Shown: positions 21,522 to 34,179 of the stretch, piece by piece
How positions within the stretch are numbered: the first letter of the stretch is position 1
Layout: each line of letters starts with the position of its first letter
Notes under the pieces: model-generated
What the model saw: the letters and a program-made list of their open reading frames with translations, nothing else
Databases searched by the model: none
What the model was told of the DNA's origin: nothing
Made by a program: the position numbers and the translations under genes
NCBI GenBank assembly: GCA_037783545.1
Contig: JBBELK010001245.1
Span: forward strand, 162,256-226,255
Direction of reading: 5' to 3'
DNA: 64,000 nt
Origin: Henricia sp. BOLD:AAB3569
Lineage: Eukaryota > Echinodermata > Asteroidea > Spinulosida > Echinasteridae

Positions 21522-21961
21522 CTACAGCCACAAAACGTCACATTTTATGTTCCTTTCTCTGCAAGTGCACGTTTTGGTACTCATACATGATGTTGGGCAT
21601 TTGCATGGAGGGGGCAGGTCATCGGGCCTGCACGATACTGGCATTATCACTGGTGTTATGCCAACATCCGTTGCTTCATACCCATACTGGAGTGGATCTG
21701 GTTTGGTGACTGCATGAGTTGGGGCTTGCAACCACATCTTACACTGCAGATATGCTCACTTTACATGTATACATGTGTTCTCGTAGCGTTGATGAACAGC
21801 ACAAGCTGGTTGAAGTCCAGTTCTTTCTTGGAGTTGTGGTACTGCTCCCATCGATATTTATCGAAAGTGGAACAGTCGGTCTTTTTAAATCCAGACACAG
21901 TTTTAGCATAGCTTGTTATCTGTGGTGACCGTTCTTTTACACCAAACCCTTCCAGTAGGGA
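21522..21961 (-). pseudogene. Inverted duplicate of the 3' part of the 22-23 kb gene
   Basis: Reverse complement of 22,595-23,036. On the minus strand it encodes the same 71 residues as 22,823-23,038, beginning MWLQAPTHAVTKP and ending in the cysteine-rich CKCPTSCMSTKTCTCR stretch. It also shares the in-frame TGA that precedes this segment. It carries a few differences, such as an extra TAC near 21,770. It is a 3' fragment only, without the upstream part of the frame. Confidence 0.8.
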
Positions 21962-23038
21962 AATTGGCTGAGAGTCTTTTCAACAGCATTCTTGCTACAT
22001 GCTCCGAGTCCACAAGAATAGACACTATTGTTGATGTTTATCAAAAATCATCAATCAAGCAAATGGAACGGACACAGAGAAGTTATTCAGAACAAATCAC
22101 TATCACAGTTAGGTCTGACAATCAAAAACTCCCTGTCGATCTTGATGTGTTCTGGAGCTCAATGTTGAACAAAGTTCGGTTGCAGGAGTATGTCTTCAAG
22201 TGGATGCTGCAGAATGTCGAGTCGGACAAGGAGATCTTCTTTGGAGGAGTATATGGGGGTGAATGCAGGAACACGACAGAATCATGTTCCATATTAATGA
22301 TGGTGTTGTGAAACACTGGGTTCAATCAGTCTTGGTTGACTCACCTGACACACATGACACAGAGTCTTTGTCAACCTCAACTTCTACTTCAACAAAACCT
22401 GGCAACTACAAAAGCTGTACGTGAAGCTTGGTACTAACCGGAAAACAAAGACAATTGTACCAGTCCACCTGTTGGTTGATCAACTGGACACCGGTTTGGT
22501 GTCGTGTCTCCCAGCCATTCATGCTCTCAGCGGTTGCGACAGTACCAGCAAGGTGGGTCCAAAGCTGTCTGGCCTGAAAGCATCCATGGATATCTCCCTA
22601 CTGGAAGGGTTTGGTGTAGAAGAACTGTCACCACAGATAACGAGCAATGCTGAAAAGTTCCTTGTGTCTGGATTAAAGAAGACCGACTGTTCCACTTTTG
22701 ATGAATATCGATGGGAGCAGTACCACAACTCCAAGAAAGAACTGGACGTCAACCAGCTTGTGTGCTGTTCATCAACGCTACGAGAACACATACATGTAAA
22801 GTGAGCATATCTGCAGTGTAAGATGTGGTTGCAAGCCCCAACTCATGCAGTCACCAAACCAGATCCACTCCAGTATGGGTATGAAGCAACGGATGTTGGC
22901 ATAACACCAGTGATAATGCCAGTATCATGCAGGCCCGATGACCTGCCCCCTCCATGCAAATGCCCAACATCATGTATGAGTACCAAAACGTGCACTTGCA
23001 GAGAAAGGAACATAAAATGTGACGTTTTGTGGCTGTAG
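21962..23038 (+). pseudogene. Decayed member of a repeated, probably transposon-associated protein family (GCD-TS motif)
   Basis: Three successive open segments belong together: 21,913-22,311 (LPVGKLAESLFNS, DTIVDVYQKSSIKQ, ITVRSDNQKLP), a middle piece around 22,270-22,420, and 22,421-22,804 (LPAIHALSGCDSTSKVG ... FDEYRWEQYH), continuing after a TGA at 22,802 into AYLQCKMWLQAP and a Cys-rich end (CKCPTSC, CTCRERNIKC). From memory, this order resembles an uncharacterised family expanded in many invertebrate genomes; the HALxGCDxTS segment recalls the acidic I-region of PIN/FEN-type nucleases, but function is unproven. At least one frameshift lies between 22,310 and 22,420. The stop at 22,802 is shared with the inverted duplicate, so it predates the palindrome. 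Confidence 0.65.
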
Positions 23039-23107
23039 TAAAGGCAAAAAGTGTAGAAATCCAAATACTCCAAAATAGGAACAATATGCAAAATAATAAT
23101 AATAATG

Positions 23108-23402
23108 GTGGATTCTTATATTGCGGGGTGCTCCTGGCGCTGTTACCAATATTACCGCTGCCATCAGGGAATCACCAGAACCATTTCGCTTCAACTAGGT
23201 GGCTGCTGGCCAGGCGCTCAATCCTAACAGCAATTAGATTGTGGCATTCCCCTTAACAGCTTCCCAAATATCGCTTGGGTTGGCGAGGCAACTGGGATTA
23301 AGTGCCCAGGGACACAGGCGCGTTGATCATATAGTGGGGCTAGAACCCACCACCTTTGATTGGGAGTCCCGCTTCATACCCACTAGACCACACGCGCTCC
23401 CA
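23108..23402 (-). mobile_element. SINE S2, copy 3 (near full length)
   Basis: Minus-strand order: head GGGAGCGCGTGTGGTCTAG at 23,402, body with CTGGGCACTTAATCCCAG, GCCACCTAGTTGAAGCG and CTGGTGATTCCCTGATGGC, ending near an (AAT)n run at about 23,093-23,106. It shows the uninterrupted form of the body that is split in copy 1. Confidence 0.85.
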
Positions 23403-23548
23403 CAAAAGGTACAAAGGTAATATGATAAAGTGTCATATATATGTTGTGGCCTTGGTGGTACATGTATTATACAATTGTAGTGCGTAACATGCTGAAATTG
23501 GCAATTATCTTACAAACCATTTACTTTTGGATATGAAAATGTATTACT

Positions 23549-23576
23549 GACCCCCTCCCCCCCCCCCCCCCCCCCA
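23549..23576 (+). repeat. Poly-C run
   Basis: About 25 C residues, interrupted once by T. The mirror position in the left palindrome arm has only a short GGGAGG, so the run expanded after duplication or is prone to length error. Confidence 0.85.
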
Positions 23577-23817
23577 TAATGTGGCAATTGCGCACATTTT
23601 GAGTGGTCGGGCAACCTCCTAGGATGGGTAGTACTTTGCTCAAAAAGGGCGTGGCCCAAAAAAAGGGGCGTGGCCATTTCAGCTATTTCGCCGTCAGTGG
23701 AAAATGTGTTACCAACCAAATATTGTTCCTGGACCTTCAATTACTGGATTCTTGAAGAGTTTAAGGCTGGACATTAAATTGCATACATCACCACCATGAG
23801 CTACTCTAGTAATGGGC

Positions 23818-25110
23818 GTTGTCGGCGCTTCTTCAGGTTCTTCCCAAACATTGATCTTAACCAAACTTGGTGACATCAAAGACATAGTATAAGAGGTGTG
23901 CACCCAAGAATGGCTTCATTGTGACGTCATCAGTTACGTCATTATAACACTTTAAAAATGCCTTAAGAGCGGAAAATTTCCGAAATATGCATTTCGTAAA
24001 ACGCTTTCCTGTATGAACCCACATGACCCAGGGTCTTTATATTTTGCATAATTATATATCAGATCATGGGCTACAATGTTCTTTGTGTACGCATTTTTAT
24101 CTGACCCTTCCTTCCCGGGTCAATCGAAGGTCAAAGTTCAGCCATTTCAAAATTCACATTTGTTGTGTTTTTGTGTACTTATGAAGCAATTTTAGCTATT
24201 AAAGTACGCTTGATTTTCATAAAACTAGGTACAGGCATGGGCCCCATCACAAACTTCCACCACCATGTAGAACATCACAATGACGTCAATGATTACGTAA
24301 TTATAATTATTTAAAAATGGCAAAAAGTGGGTCAATTGAAGGCCAAAGTTCAGCCAAGTCAACATTTCCGTATATACAGGGTGGATTTTTAAAAACGAAA
24401 CCGAGATATTATTGCTAATTGTAACTAAAGTAGGGTGCGTATGAATGAACGGGAGATATCATCTGTTAGGGTTGAATCTCCTCTTTAAAATGACACCATG
24501 ATCATGTCATTATGTTTTCGGTTGACTGAGCAGTGACCAGTGTTGTGCCAGGGGCCTAGTTTTAGATTTGACCTTTCTCAATGCGAGCAAACGTCGTACA
24601 AATAAATCTTTACCGAAGATGTCTATTCCGTGTGCCCTGTGTGACACGGCGTCGACCGAGACGGTGACACGGTAACTTTTAACTGTGTCTACCACAGACG
24701 TGTAATTCTACAGAAGATGGTTTAACAAAAGGACATGTGAGTAGGATACAATCTTTTATGTTATTTCAGTCTTATTTAAGATAGTCCACTCTCTACAAGA
24801 AAGTAATTGTATGTTATTGAGGGAATGTCGTAGTTTTGCCGTGAAGCATTCATTCCAATGTTTGTTTTCTTCCTTTTAGGTTTAGTAAGGTGCAAAGCTT
24901 AATATAGGCCTGATATCATTACGTCATTGTCAGGATTTTATTAAACCATCTTAAACAAATTGTTCCTTCTTGGCCAAACTCTTTTCAATCTTAACAAATT
25001 ATGTGCTTTGATTTATACCTTTGATGACTTATATATGTAGGCCTATATAAGTTTTTTTTAGCAAACATCGGATTTCCACCCCAAATGTGAACAAAACAAA
25101 CTAAAAACTA
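23818..25110 (+). repeat. Left arm of a second large inverted repeat (R1 family)
   Basis: Paired with 26,035-27,440. Matching landmarks are GATCTTAACCAAACTTGGTG near 23,853 (inverted near 27,390), ATGCTTCACGGCAAAAC/GTTTTGCCGTGAAGCAT (24,836 and 26,310) and GGAAATCCGATG/CATCGGATTTCC (26,070 and 25,067). Part of the arm is the same tandem unit as 545-1260. A 61-codon minus-strand frame at 24,510-24,695 has no recognised domain. Confidence 0.8.
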
Positions 25111-25790
25111 GAACTCCGTCTGTTTTATGAACAGAGCGTAGGGCTTTTTCACATTTTTTAAATTCAAAACTTGAAAAACGCCTAACCAGAATACAATGAT
25201 TAACTAAATTATCTATTTTTGAACAATTTTAAATTATAAGCCAAAAACTGTTTGACTAAAATTCACCCTTTTCATTTGTTTTTAAAGCTTGGCTATACCT
25301 AACCATAATGCTATGAGTCCCGTGTTGTTTATTATCACTTTAAAATTATAAGCCAACGAAGATTTGACCACTAGGAAACGAGGTCAAAGGTCAAGCAATG
25401 TGCGCGTGTGCATCATCATGACGTCATCAATTAACGACATTTGCTAGTGATCGTATGTGGCGCAGGAATCACGATCATAGGTCAATCGGCTGATTTGTTA
25501 TGAATGTTTGAATATGGAAAACATTAAGTTGTATGCTCCTTTAATCTGATACCTGATGATGAACAGTTTTTGAGTTGTGTCAGTTTGCCTGGGTGGGGGA
25601 GTACTGCTATACAGATCTACCACTTCGAGGTGTTTGATGAACTGTGAGATACAAAGTTATGGTGCAGGTAAAAACCTTTGATTACTTAATTAGCTCCTTG
25701 AGGAGTATCATAACATGTAGGTTCAGGATTTATACTAAGAGAGTATTGAGCCAAATTAGTACAGAAGCCTTCATCGATTGAGAACAGATT
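25105..25790 (+). repeat. R1 family element, copy 2 (spacer of the inverted repeat)
   Basis: Direct repeat of 27,475-28,760. Both run from the AGAACTCCGTCTGTT / AGAGCTACGTCTGTT start through CGAGGTCAAAGGTCA, TGACGTCAT, AATCACGATCATAGGTCAAT and GGTGTTTGATGAACTGTGAG to GGATTTATACTAAGAGAGT. The first 335 bp are the reverse complement of window positions 1-440. Confidence 0.8.
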
Positions 25791-26034
25791 TTTTTAGATT
25801 TGAAAATATGGCAATTTTCAGTTTTTGCACTTTTAAAAACATCAATTAGGTTACTGTAAAATTAGTACTATTTGTCATAATGTCACATGCCGTTATAAAT
25901 TAAATATTTAAAAAGTTTATCCTGAAAACGTAGTTTAGAGGCAAGTTTTATTTCCCCTTGCGAATTATAAACTGTTCATTTTTACTACATCAATACTCAT
26001 CTGCTGTCTCACGATGTAGTCAGCGAAAAAGATT

Positions 26035-27440
26035 GTTAATTTTTAGTTTGTTTTGTTCACATTTGGGGTGGAAATCCGATGTTTGCTCAAAAAAACTTAT
26101 ATAGGCCTACATATATAAGTCATCAAAGGTATAAATCAAAGCACATAATTTGTTAAGATTGAAAAGAGTTTGGCCAAGAAGGAACAATTTCGTAATTAGA
26201 TTTGTTCAAGATGGTTTAATAAAATCCTGACAATGACGTGATGATATCAGGCCTATATTAACTTTACACCTTACTAAACCTAAAACGAAGAAACCAAACA
26301 TTGGAATGAATGCTTCACGGCAAAACTACGACATTCCCTCAATAACATACAATTACTTTCTTGTAGAGAGTGGACTCTCTTAAATAAGACTGAAATAACA
26401 TAAAATATTGTATCCTACTTACACATGTCCTTTTGTTAAACCATCTTCTGTAGAATTACACGTCCGTGGTAGACACAGTTAAAAGTTACCGTGTCACCGT
26501 CTCGGTCGACGCCGTGTCACACAGGGCACACGGAATAGACAGCTACGGTAAAGATTTATTTGTACGACGTTTGCTCGCATTGAGAACGGTCAAATCTAAA
26601 ACTAGGCCCCTGGCATAACACTGGTCACTGCTCAGTCAACCGAAAACATAATGACATGATCATGGTGTCATTTAAAAGAGGAGATTCAACCCTAACAGAT
26701 GATATCTCCCCTTCATTCATACGCGCCCTACTTTAGTTACAATTAGCAATAATATCTCGGTTTCGTTTTTTCAAATCCACCCTGTATATACGGAAATGTT
26801 GACTTGGCTGAACTTTGGCCTTCAATTGACCCATGAAGGAAGGGTCAGATGAAATTGAGTACATAAAGCAAATTGTAGCGCAGGATCTGATATATAATGT
26901 CTGCTATTTATGAAGATCCTGGGTCATGTGGTTTTATAGAGGGAAACATTTTACGAAATGCATTTTTTGCTAATTTTCATTGACGTCATGGTGATGTTCT
27001 ACATGGTGATGGAAGTTTCTCATGGGGCCCATGCTTGTACCTAGTTTTATGAAAATCAAGCATGGTTGAATAGCTAATATCGCTTCATAAGTACAAACAA
27101 ATACAAAAAATGTGATTTTTGAATTGGCTGAACTTTGACCTTCGATTGACCCAGGAAGGAAGGGTCAGATGAAAATGCCTACACTAAGAACATTGAAGCT
27201 CATGATCTGATATAAATGTTTGCCAAATATGAAAACCCTGGGTCATGTGGTTTGGGCAAGGGAACCATTCGGCAATTTTCCGCTTTTTAGGCATATTTAA
27301 AGTGTTATAATGACGTAACTGATGACGTTACAATGAAGCCATTCTTGGGTGCACACCTCTTATACTATGTCTTTGATGTCACCAAGTTTGGTTAAGATCA
27401 ATGTTTGGGAACAACCTGAAAAAGCGCCGACAACTCCCAT
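26035..27440 (-). repeat. Right arm of the second large inverted repeat
   Basis: Reverse complement of 23,818-25,110 with an extra tandem unit (GAAGGAAGGGTCAGATGAAA occurs near 26,836 and 27,156, about 320 bp apart). It is followed directly by the second R1 copy. Confidence 0.8.
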
Positions 27441-27474
27441 GCGCTTTGTCTATGGGAAAACAATTAGAAGAAGA

Positions 27475-28760
27475 AGAAACTAGAGCTACGTCTGTTCTAT
27501 GAACAGGGCGTAGGGCTTTTTCACATTGTTACATTTCAAAACCTGAATAACGCCCAACCAGAATACAATGATTAACCAAATTTTCTATCTTTGAACAATT
27601 TGAAATTATAAGCAAAAAATTGTTTGACCAATGGTTATCGAGGTCAAAGGTCACCCTTTTCATTGTTTTTGTTATCGTATATGGGAAGGAATTAGCGGTG
27701 GGAGTTACCGTTTATTTTTCTAAACGTTTAAACGTCAATTTTAACGTTCGTGTAAACGTTTAAACGAATAGTAAACATAACAAAAAGTGAAACTTATTAC
27801 CGCGCTCGCAATAAAAGGTTGTTTGACCTGGTATCATGTGCGTTCGCGCGGCACCACTGACACTTCATTGAATTGGAGCATACATGATGCAGGCAACGAA
27901 AGTTCAGCTAGGCTTTGCTGTAATTTGATACTTTCGAGAAGTCACTCAAACCCAAAGTCAGCAACCAATGAGAGAATGGAATCAATAACAGTTCCAACGC
28001 AATTACGATCGTCGGCTCCACAGTGTTTATTGCCTTGCTTTGAATTCAAAAAGATGAAACCGTAAACCAGTAAAATCGCTTCCGCCCGCGAACGCAACTG
28101 TACATCTTCGGCTTGAAACTACAAAGGTTACCGACCGTTAGGCTCATCACAGCGGTATGCTGCCTGATTCTTACGAACAAAATTGCCGCTTTAGAAATTT
28201 TAGAATTGTTTAGATCTTTGAAATAGGGAGGATCGTTTTTTGACAAGTTGGTTTCGGATATCCGTTTAGCATTTTTGTAAACGGATAGTTAAATTTTGGT
28301 CGTTTAAACGTTTACACGTCGAAGCTCTTTTTTTTTAAGGTTGTAGCTCGTATTTTATATTTCATTTATTTTATTTTATTTTATGCACCTTTAATGTGAT
28401 ACGTGATGACGTCATTATGACATCATCAGTTAAATACCTTTGTCAATGACCGTATAAGGCACAGGAATCACGATCATAGGTCAATCGGCTGATTTGTTAT
28501 GAATGTGTGAATATGGAAAACATTAAATTGTATGCTCCTTTAATCCGATACCTGATGATGAACATTTTTTGAGTTTGCCTGGGTGGTGAAACTACTGCTA
28601 TACAGATCTACTACTTCCAGGTGTTTGATGAACTGTGAGATACCAAGTCATGGTGCAGGTAAGATTCCTTTAACTTTTGATTACTTAATTAGTTCCGTGA
28701 GGAGTAAGACGTAGGTTCAGGATTTATACTAAGAGAGTCTGGAGACAAATTTCATTTATT
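27475..28760 (+). repeat. R1 family element, copy 3, with a replaced segment
   Basis: Collinear with copy 2 except that 27,675-28,330 replaces about 165 bp of the family sequence. The foreign segment carries the palindrome-like TAAACGTTTAAACG near 27,719 and its inverse near 28,303, so it may be a small TIR element with flanking loss. It contains a 92-codon frame (27,787-28,065) with no recognisable domain. Confidence 0.7.
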
Positions 28761-28950
28761 AATAACATGTACATTATGTAAATAGTAATTGTGAGGTATC
28801 GCAAAATCGTGATGTGTAGTCTAAGTCGTAGGACTGTTAGATTTTAAATTTATACTGTTGCATTGTAAGATGTGACCGTTTTCAGTTTGAAAAGTTATCG
28901 AATGTTTAAAAATATATTACGCCGACTGTTAACGTCGTAGTGGCATATCT

Positions 28951-29121
28951 AGCACGATATGTGGCAAAGGGACTCCCCCTAACCCTCAACACATTCTTCC
29001 CGTTTGTTAACGCACCTATCCCCCCTAAAAACTGAAAGGAATTTCTTTGAATTTCGTTGGATGTTTGCGACACAATGGGGTAACAATGGTAGGTGGAGTA
29101 CCCTCTGCAACATATCTTGCT
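28951..29121. mobile_element. MITE with TIR AGCACGATATGTGGCA, copy 1
   Basis: Left end AGCACGATATGTGGCAAAGG and right end CTGCAACATATCTTGCT are inverted. The internal sequence (GACACAATGGGGTAACAATG) is collinear with copy 2 at 43,763-43,947. No coding content is present. Confidence 0.75.
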
Positions 29122-30833
29122 GCATATGAACAGTAAGGCCGTGATAGCCCGAGGTTACAAATTGTACTAGATTTGAAGCTCATCCCTCGTTCCGTTCTCT
29201 AATTGGGCGGCATTTTGTTAAAACTGTGAATTTTAAAGGAAGAGAGGGTGACGTGAAATGCCCATACTAAAATAGTAGCCCGTAATCTGATCTGTATTTG
29301 TGCGAAATATGAAAACCCTAGCCAAACGTGGTTTTGGCGAGTATAATTTTTGTTAACTGCATATTTTGTGCCATATTATTGGATATTTTGTTCATTTTCG
29401 AAGTTACGTAATGAGTGACGTCATGGTGATGTTTTAGCTGCTGGAACGTTGTCATGTGGCCTATGCCTGTGCCTAGTTTGTTGAAGATGAAGCGTACTTT
29501 CATGGGCTATCGGTTGGTGCATAAGTGAAAATAAAAAGCAAACATTGATAATATTTTTGTAATTTGCTGAATTGTGACTCTGAATTGTTAGAAAGGATAG
29601 AAAGAAAAATATATGCCATGGTGCGATTCATATGTCTGCTAATTTTGAAGAATGTGGGTTGACCGGTTTTAAAAAGGAAACATTTGTTTGAAATGCATAT
29701 TGTTGTCATTGTTATTAAAATCCACGTTTAGGCCTTGTCAGATTATTAAATTGACGTAATAAATGACGTCATAGCAACCTTTTACATTTTGTTGGAAGTT
29801 TGTCATGGGGCATCCCGATTGTAGGTGGGAATTCTCAGAGATGTGAGGTTGTGTTGACTTTGGAATGATTTTGATTAATAGTGACGAGTCCAAATTGTTG
29901 TTGACATTCCGCACAGCAGAAGGCTTTTAATACTTTAAAACATACATAACAAACTTTCGAAAAAATATAGTAAAGAGGTTACTTAGGGCCAAAATAAAAA
30001 GTATGTTTAGCGTAAGTTTAAGTTGTCCACAAATTGGGAGTGATTTTTTTTTGTTGGGCGAGTGGTTTTCAAGCAAAAAGAGGCATGTTTGTATTTTAAA
30101 CACTCAACAAAGGGTGTGTGTCTAAGTAAAACATATCTTAGATGCGTAGGGTTAAAAGTGTTGCGCGTGGTAATGAACGTTGTTTCGTGCTGGTTAAAAA
30201 AAAAAGCTTTGACGCGCAGGGTTTTAAGTGACGTGTGTGCTACTGCTAAACATGTTTATTTTGGCCTTATAGAGTAGAGGTTATAGTTAAAAAATACAGT
30301 ATAGAGGTTTCATATTGTTAGTAAACTTTTGTTACGGGTGTGTGCAGGATAACCTTTTTTTTTGGCAAACCAATTGGTGGTTATTTTGATTTGTATGAGG
30401 AAAAGGGAAGATCAGTGATGCAAACTTTGCAATTAAACAAAGTCTAGTTTGCCACGAATTACTGACATTGGACAATAAATTTTCAAACTTAAGATTCAAC
30501 TGCTTTTAAAAAATGAAATTTGAAGCTACAACCTTGTTCAAGCTAATTGGATAAAGCAGGGAACATAAGGAAAAGAATATGCCAAAAACGATTTTAGGCT
30601 TTCTGTTACTTTATTAGGACAACAATTAAAATGTTAGTGTGTAATATGTCCGCCATGGTTGTTCTAAGTTGTTTAAACTGTTTTTTCTTGATTTCCCATA
30701 ACCGTGGACCTGCATCAATAATAAGTTTGGGGTTTGTGTTCAATATTCAGTTGACGCGTAAATAGTGGGTCTGGGAATACAAGCACTGGACCAGTGTTGA
30801 TTGATGGAAAGTTATATTTTCAGATGATAGTGA
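29122..30833. other. AT-rich, no supported gene
   Basis: Only short frames. A GGCTTTCTGTTACTTTATTAG stretch near 30,597 recurs inverted at 31,339-31,364, a lone shared word of about 24 bp. Confidence 0.35.
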
Positions 30834-30944
30834 TTTTCCGGTGGAGGGCCATCGAAGTTAACATGTTTGTATTTCAAGGCAATCACAGAGCATATCACCG
30901 GTGAAATACAAACATGTTAACTTCGATGGCCCTCCACCAGAAAA
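30834..30944. repeat. Hairpin element with 43-bp arms
   Basis: Arms 30,834-30,876 and 30,902-30,944 (TCGAAGTTAACATGTTTG and its complement) are identical except for one position near the outer end. The loop is 25 bp. Confidence 0.85.
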
Positions 30945-31374
30945 TAACTTGTTGGGTCTCTACACCAAGTTGAAGGAATGATAAATTTTGTCAAATATAT
31001 TGATATAATTTTAGAAATTGTGGTTCCAGATGTGGTAGAGGCATTTCGAGAGGGTTGTGTGTTTCTGGCATTTTGCGTAAAGATCTGGCTCCATGTCACA
31101 TTTTGAAGGCAGTGACAAATATTGTGAAATTTAATATCGCAGATGTGTTTCACTGGCCTGGATATCGTATTGAGAATGTGTGGTCGATCATATAAAGTTA
31201 TGGGTGCAAGTAAAGGAGTGGATAACAGTGACGAAATGTATTGATGCAGCTGTACGGTATGGAGTAACCCTGATGAAATGAAGTAATGGTGTAAAAGAAT
31301 TGTTTGACCCCAAGCCAAAATCCTGAGGGTTTAAAGTATGTCCTAATAAAGTAACAGAAAGTCTGAAATACCGT

Positions 31375-31728
31375 GTACATCTTGTACATTATTGTAATGC
31401 AAAGAACAAGAAATATTACCTACTGAAAAGCAGACACGAACTTCACAAAGAATCAAAATTTTAGTGACGCGTCGCAGTATGGGCGACGCCATTTTGTCCC
31501 AATATTGGGCAAAGAATGACGTTTTTGCGTACAAGACCTTCATGCATTTGTATGGCAATACACGAAAACGTTGTCCGCAAAAACGTCATCCGTTGACCAG
31601 TATTAGGAAAAAATGGCGGCACCCAGTGCGACGCATCGCTAAAATGTTGATTCTTTGTGAAGTTCGTGTCCGCTTTTGAGTAGGTAATATTTCTTGTTCT
31701 TTGCATTACAATAATGTACGCGATGTAC
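31375..31728. mobile_element. MITE/foldback, 354 bp, arms about 160 bp
   Basis: Left arm 31,375-31,535 and right arm 31,571-31,728 are inverted matches with about 10% mismatch (GTACATTATTGTAATGCAAA outer, GACGTTTTTGCG inner). The 35-bp loop contains CATTTGTATGGCAATACACG. It is non-coding. Confidence 0.85.
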
Positions 31729-33338
31729 TTGTTGAGCACAAGGTCTTTTGTTTCTTGGGTAGCCTTCTCCTTCTACATGATCCTGACTTTATTGGCGTCG
31801 TGATCAAGGAGGTCGTATTCGATTTCTGGTTCGATGTCACTGTGGAAAAGAAAAGAATATGTATTACAATATTCGTGTTTGTGAATCTTTATCCTCATTG
31901 GCTGAAATGCAGTCACCTGGGGTTCACTAATATAAGGTAGTGCCTAAAATTTGTGAATGCGTGAACTACACACATCAAAATATCCTGTGCGTGTGTGAAT
32001 AATTAATGTGTGCATGTTTCCTTGACTAGTGTTCCTGACCGGGCACTATTAGTCTCAAAAAGTACTGACAATTGTTTATGTGGTCTGGAGGTTCCAAGCT
32101 AATAGTCAGGTAATGGCAATGAGATATTCAAACTAGTGTGCCGAAATGAACTGCTTTTGTTGATCTGCATATTGTTGAAGTGCTTAAAAGTTGAAAATGA
32201 TGTTGTTGAAAATGTTACATGTACTATTCAAATGGGTCTGGTTGGATTGTACCTTATTAAATTTAATTGTATTTACATTTTGGCAAGGGGTGTTATAAAA
32301 CATATATATATTGACATATTTTGGTTACCAGTGGATGTCTGTGTCCCTTGGGCCCGTAAGCAGCAAGAGTGTCTTTGGGAAATAGGACCCTCTTGTGGTC
32401 ACGCATATTTTTGGGGGGCATATGGATGTGTACTAGTGACCTCTTTGTCAGTCCATATACATGTATAATAATAATAATATGGAAGAGAATAAATAAATGT
32501 AGTTTTTTTAGTGGGTAATTGTCTGATGAATTATGAAGTAAATAGTGTAGTGTAAGAGCCCCGCCATTAAATTCAAACTGGCCATCAATTTATGAAGTGA
32601 CATAGGTTGTTAAAATTGCACATGTTGGTAGATGTTTGTTTGCAGCAAGGTACTATAAACATAGTCTGTCTTGTAAGGAATGCATTTGTAGTTTGTGTGG
32701 TGAATGGTGGAGTACTGATCAGTCAATTTTGTTTATTGTGGGGTTTGTTTCAAAGATGTGTGTGTTTAATTTGTGCATTGTCATGGTGAATGGGAATAAT
32801 TTCCAGTGTAGTTTTCGTAATGGCTTATTATATGTAAGCTTCTAGAGTGTGTCAATGTAAATGTCGCTGTTTGTAGTAGTGCTATGTTTCTGGAAATCAG
32901 GGAGAGTGACATTGTTGTCATTTAAAAAGAAAATAGTTAGTATGATTTTGTAATGTGGTTGTTGTGATTTATAAGTTGCTCTCAGTAGAGCCCTAGTTAT
33001 TGCAATAGAAGTAAATAATTATGTGCATAGAGTGTAATTAAAAACATTTACTTTGGATGGATTTGTGTGATTGTCTTTGTGGCTTCCTTGTAGGTTGCTG
33101 TGATTATTAATGGCAGCATTTGTTGTATTTCTTGTACATTAGTTACTTCTAGTGATGTCAGGAGCATCTGTGTAGACACTTTGTAGTCTTGTTGGTCCCC
33201 TTTGCGGAGGAGAATAATTTTCTCTCTGTGGAAAGAAATTATGTACAGATGTTAACCATAGTTGATGCAAAAATCATCGTGTAAATTACAGGGGTTATAG
33301 TCATGTTGGAGTTGCTGGTTCATTCGGTATGGAATGAC
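31729..33338. other. T/G-rich, no supported gene
   Basis: A 110-codon frame at 32,136-32,468 has no recognisable domain. Nothing else is identified. Long T/G-rich stretches could be intron or UTR. Confidence 0.3.
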
Positions 33339-34179
33339 TGGTGGGTCATTCCGTGTGAAATCACCTAAAATTTCAGAAAATTGGTCGGGGTCCGACTCAG
33401 ATTTGGACGAAACTTTTTCTAAAAATACCTCAACCTATGTCATGAACATGTACAAAATTGTAGAGGCCAACTCCACCTCGTTGCTGAGATATGACCTCCA
33501 GAAAATACCTACCCTACCCACTTTTTCCCAATTGTAGCCATGCCATTGAAGTTTTTTACATTTTTGGAGGCATGTAGCTCAAAAATGCTTGAGAATTTTT
33601 ACCTGAAAATTGATATACACATAGATTGGCACCCAATCTGCATGATTCTGCTATCAAAAGTACGGTACCACGTTTCCTTTTTGAGATGTCGCTCCCCGAA
33701 AACTCTAATTTTTGATTATCGTGGTAACTTTGTTTCATATTTGGCTCCCCATGGTGCCCACATGGATAGTCGGATTGACTTCATATTTTATATGCACACA
33801 CACTAGGCACATGGGTTTGCTTCATATCAAGGACAAAGCAATTCCACCCTTTTTGGGGGTGTGGTCAAGGTTTAAAAGTGGGTCCGCAAAGAAAAATGGC
33901 AAAATGAGCCTCCTCTCCTGAGGGGTGGTTCCCCCGAAAGGTCACTACCCAAGCGATTGAAACTTACATATCTTAAAATACTGTATCCAATCTACCTTTG
34001 GTATAAAATTTGGTTTGGTATCTTTTTTCATTCAAGGTTTTTTGAATTTTTGTAAAAGGTCAATATTTTGCTCAATAACGATAGTTTTAATTGGATTATG
34101 CATAGTATACAACCTGTTACTATTAAAAGGAGAGCAATCTAATATGTCATATTTAATACCTGTTCAATTCTACAGGTTG

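Larger units (their letters stand above)
22595..23812 (-). repeat. Right arm of the 4.8-kb palindrome
   Basis: It mirrors 21,522-21,961 and then 19,042-19,658 with no interruption, and so represents the pre-insertion arrangement. The unpaired centre is 21,962-22,594. The outer end near 23,812 (CATGAGCTACTCTAGTA) matches 19,042 (TACTCTAGTAGCTCATG) inverted. Confidence 0.85.
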
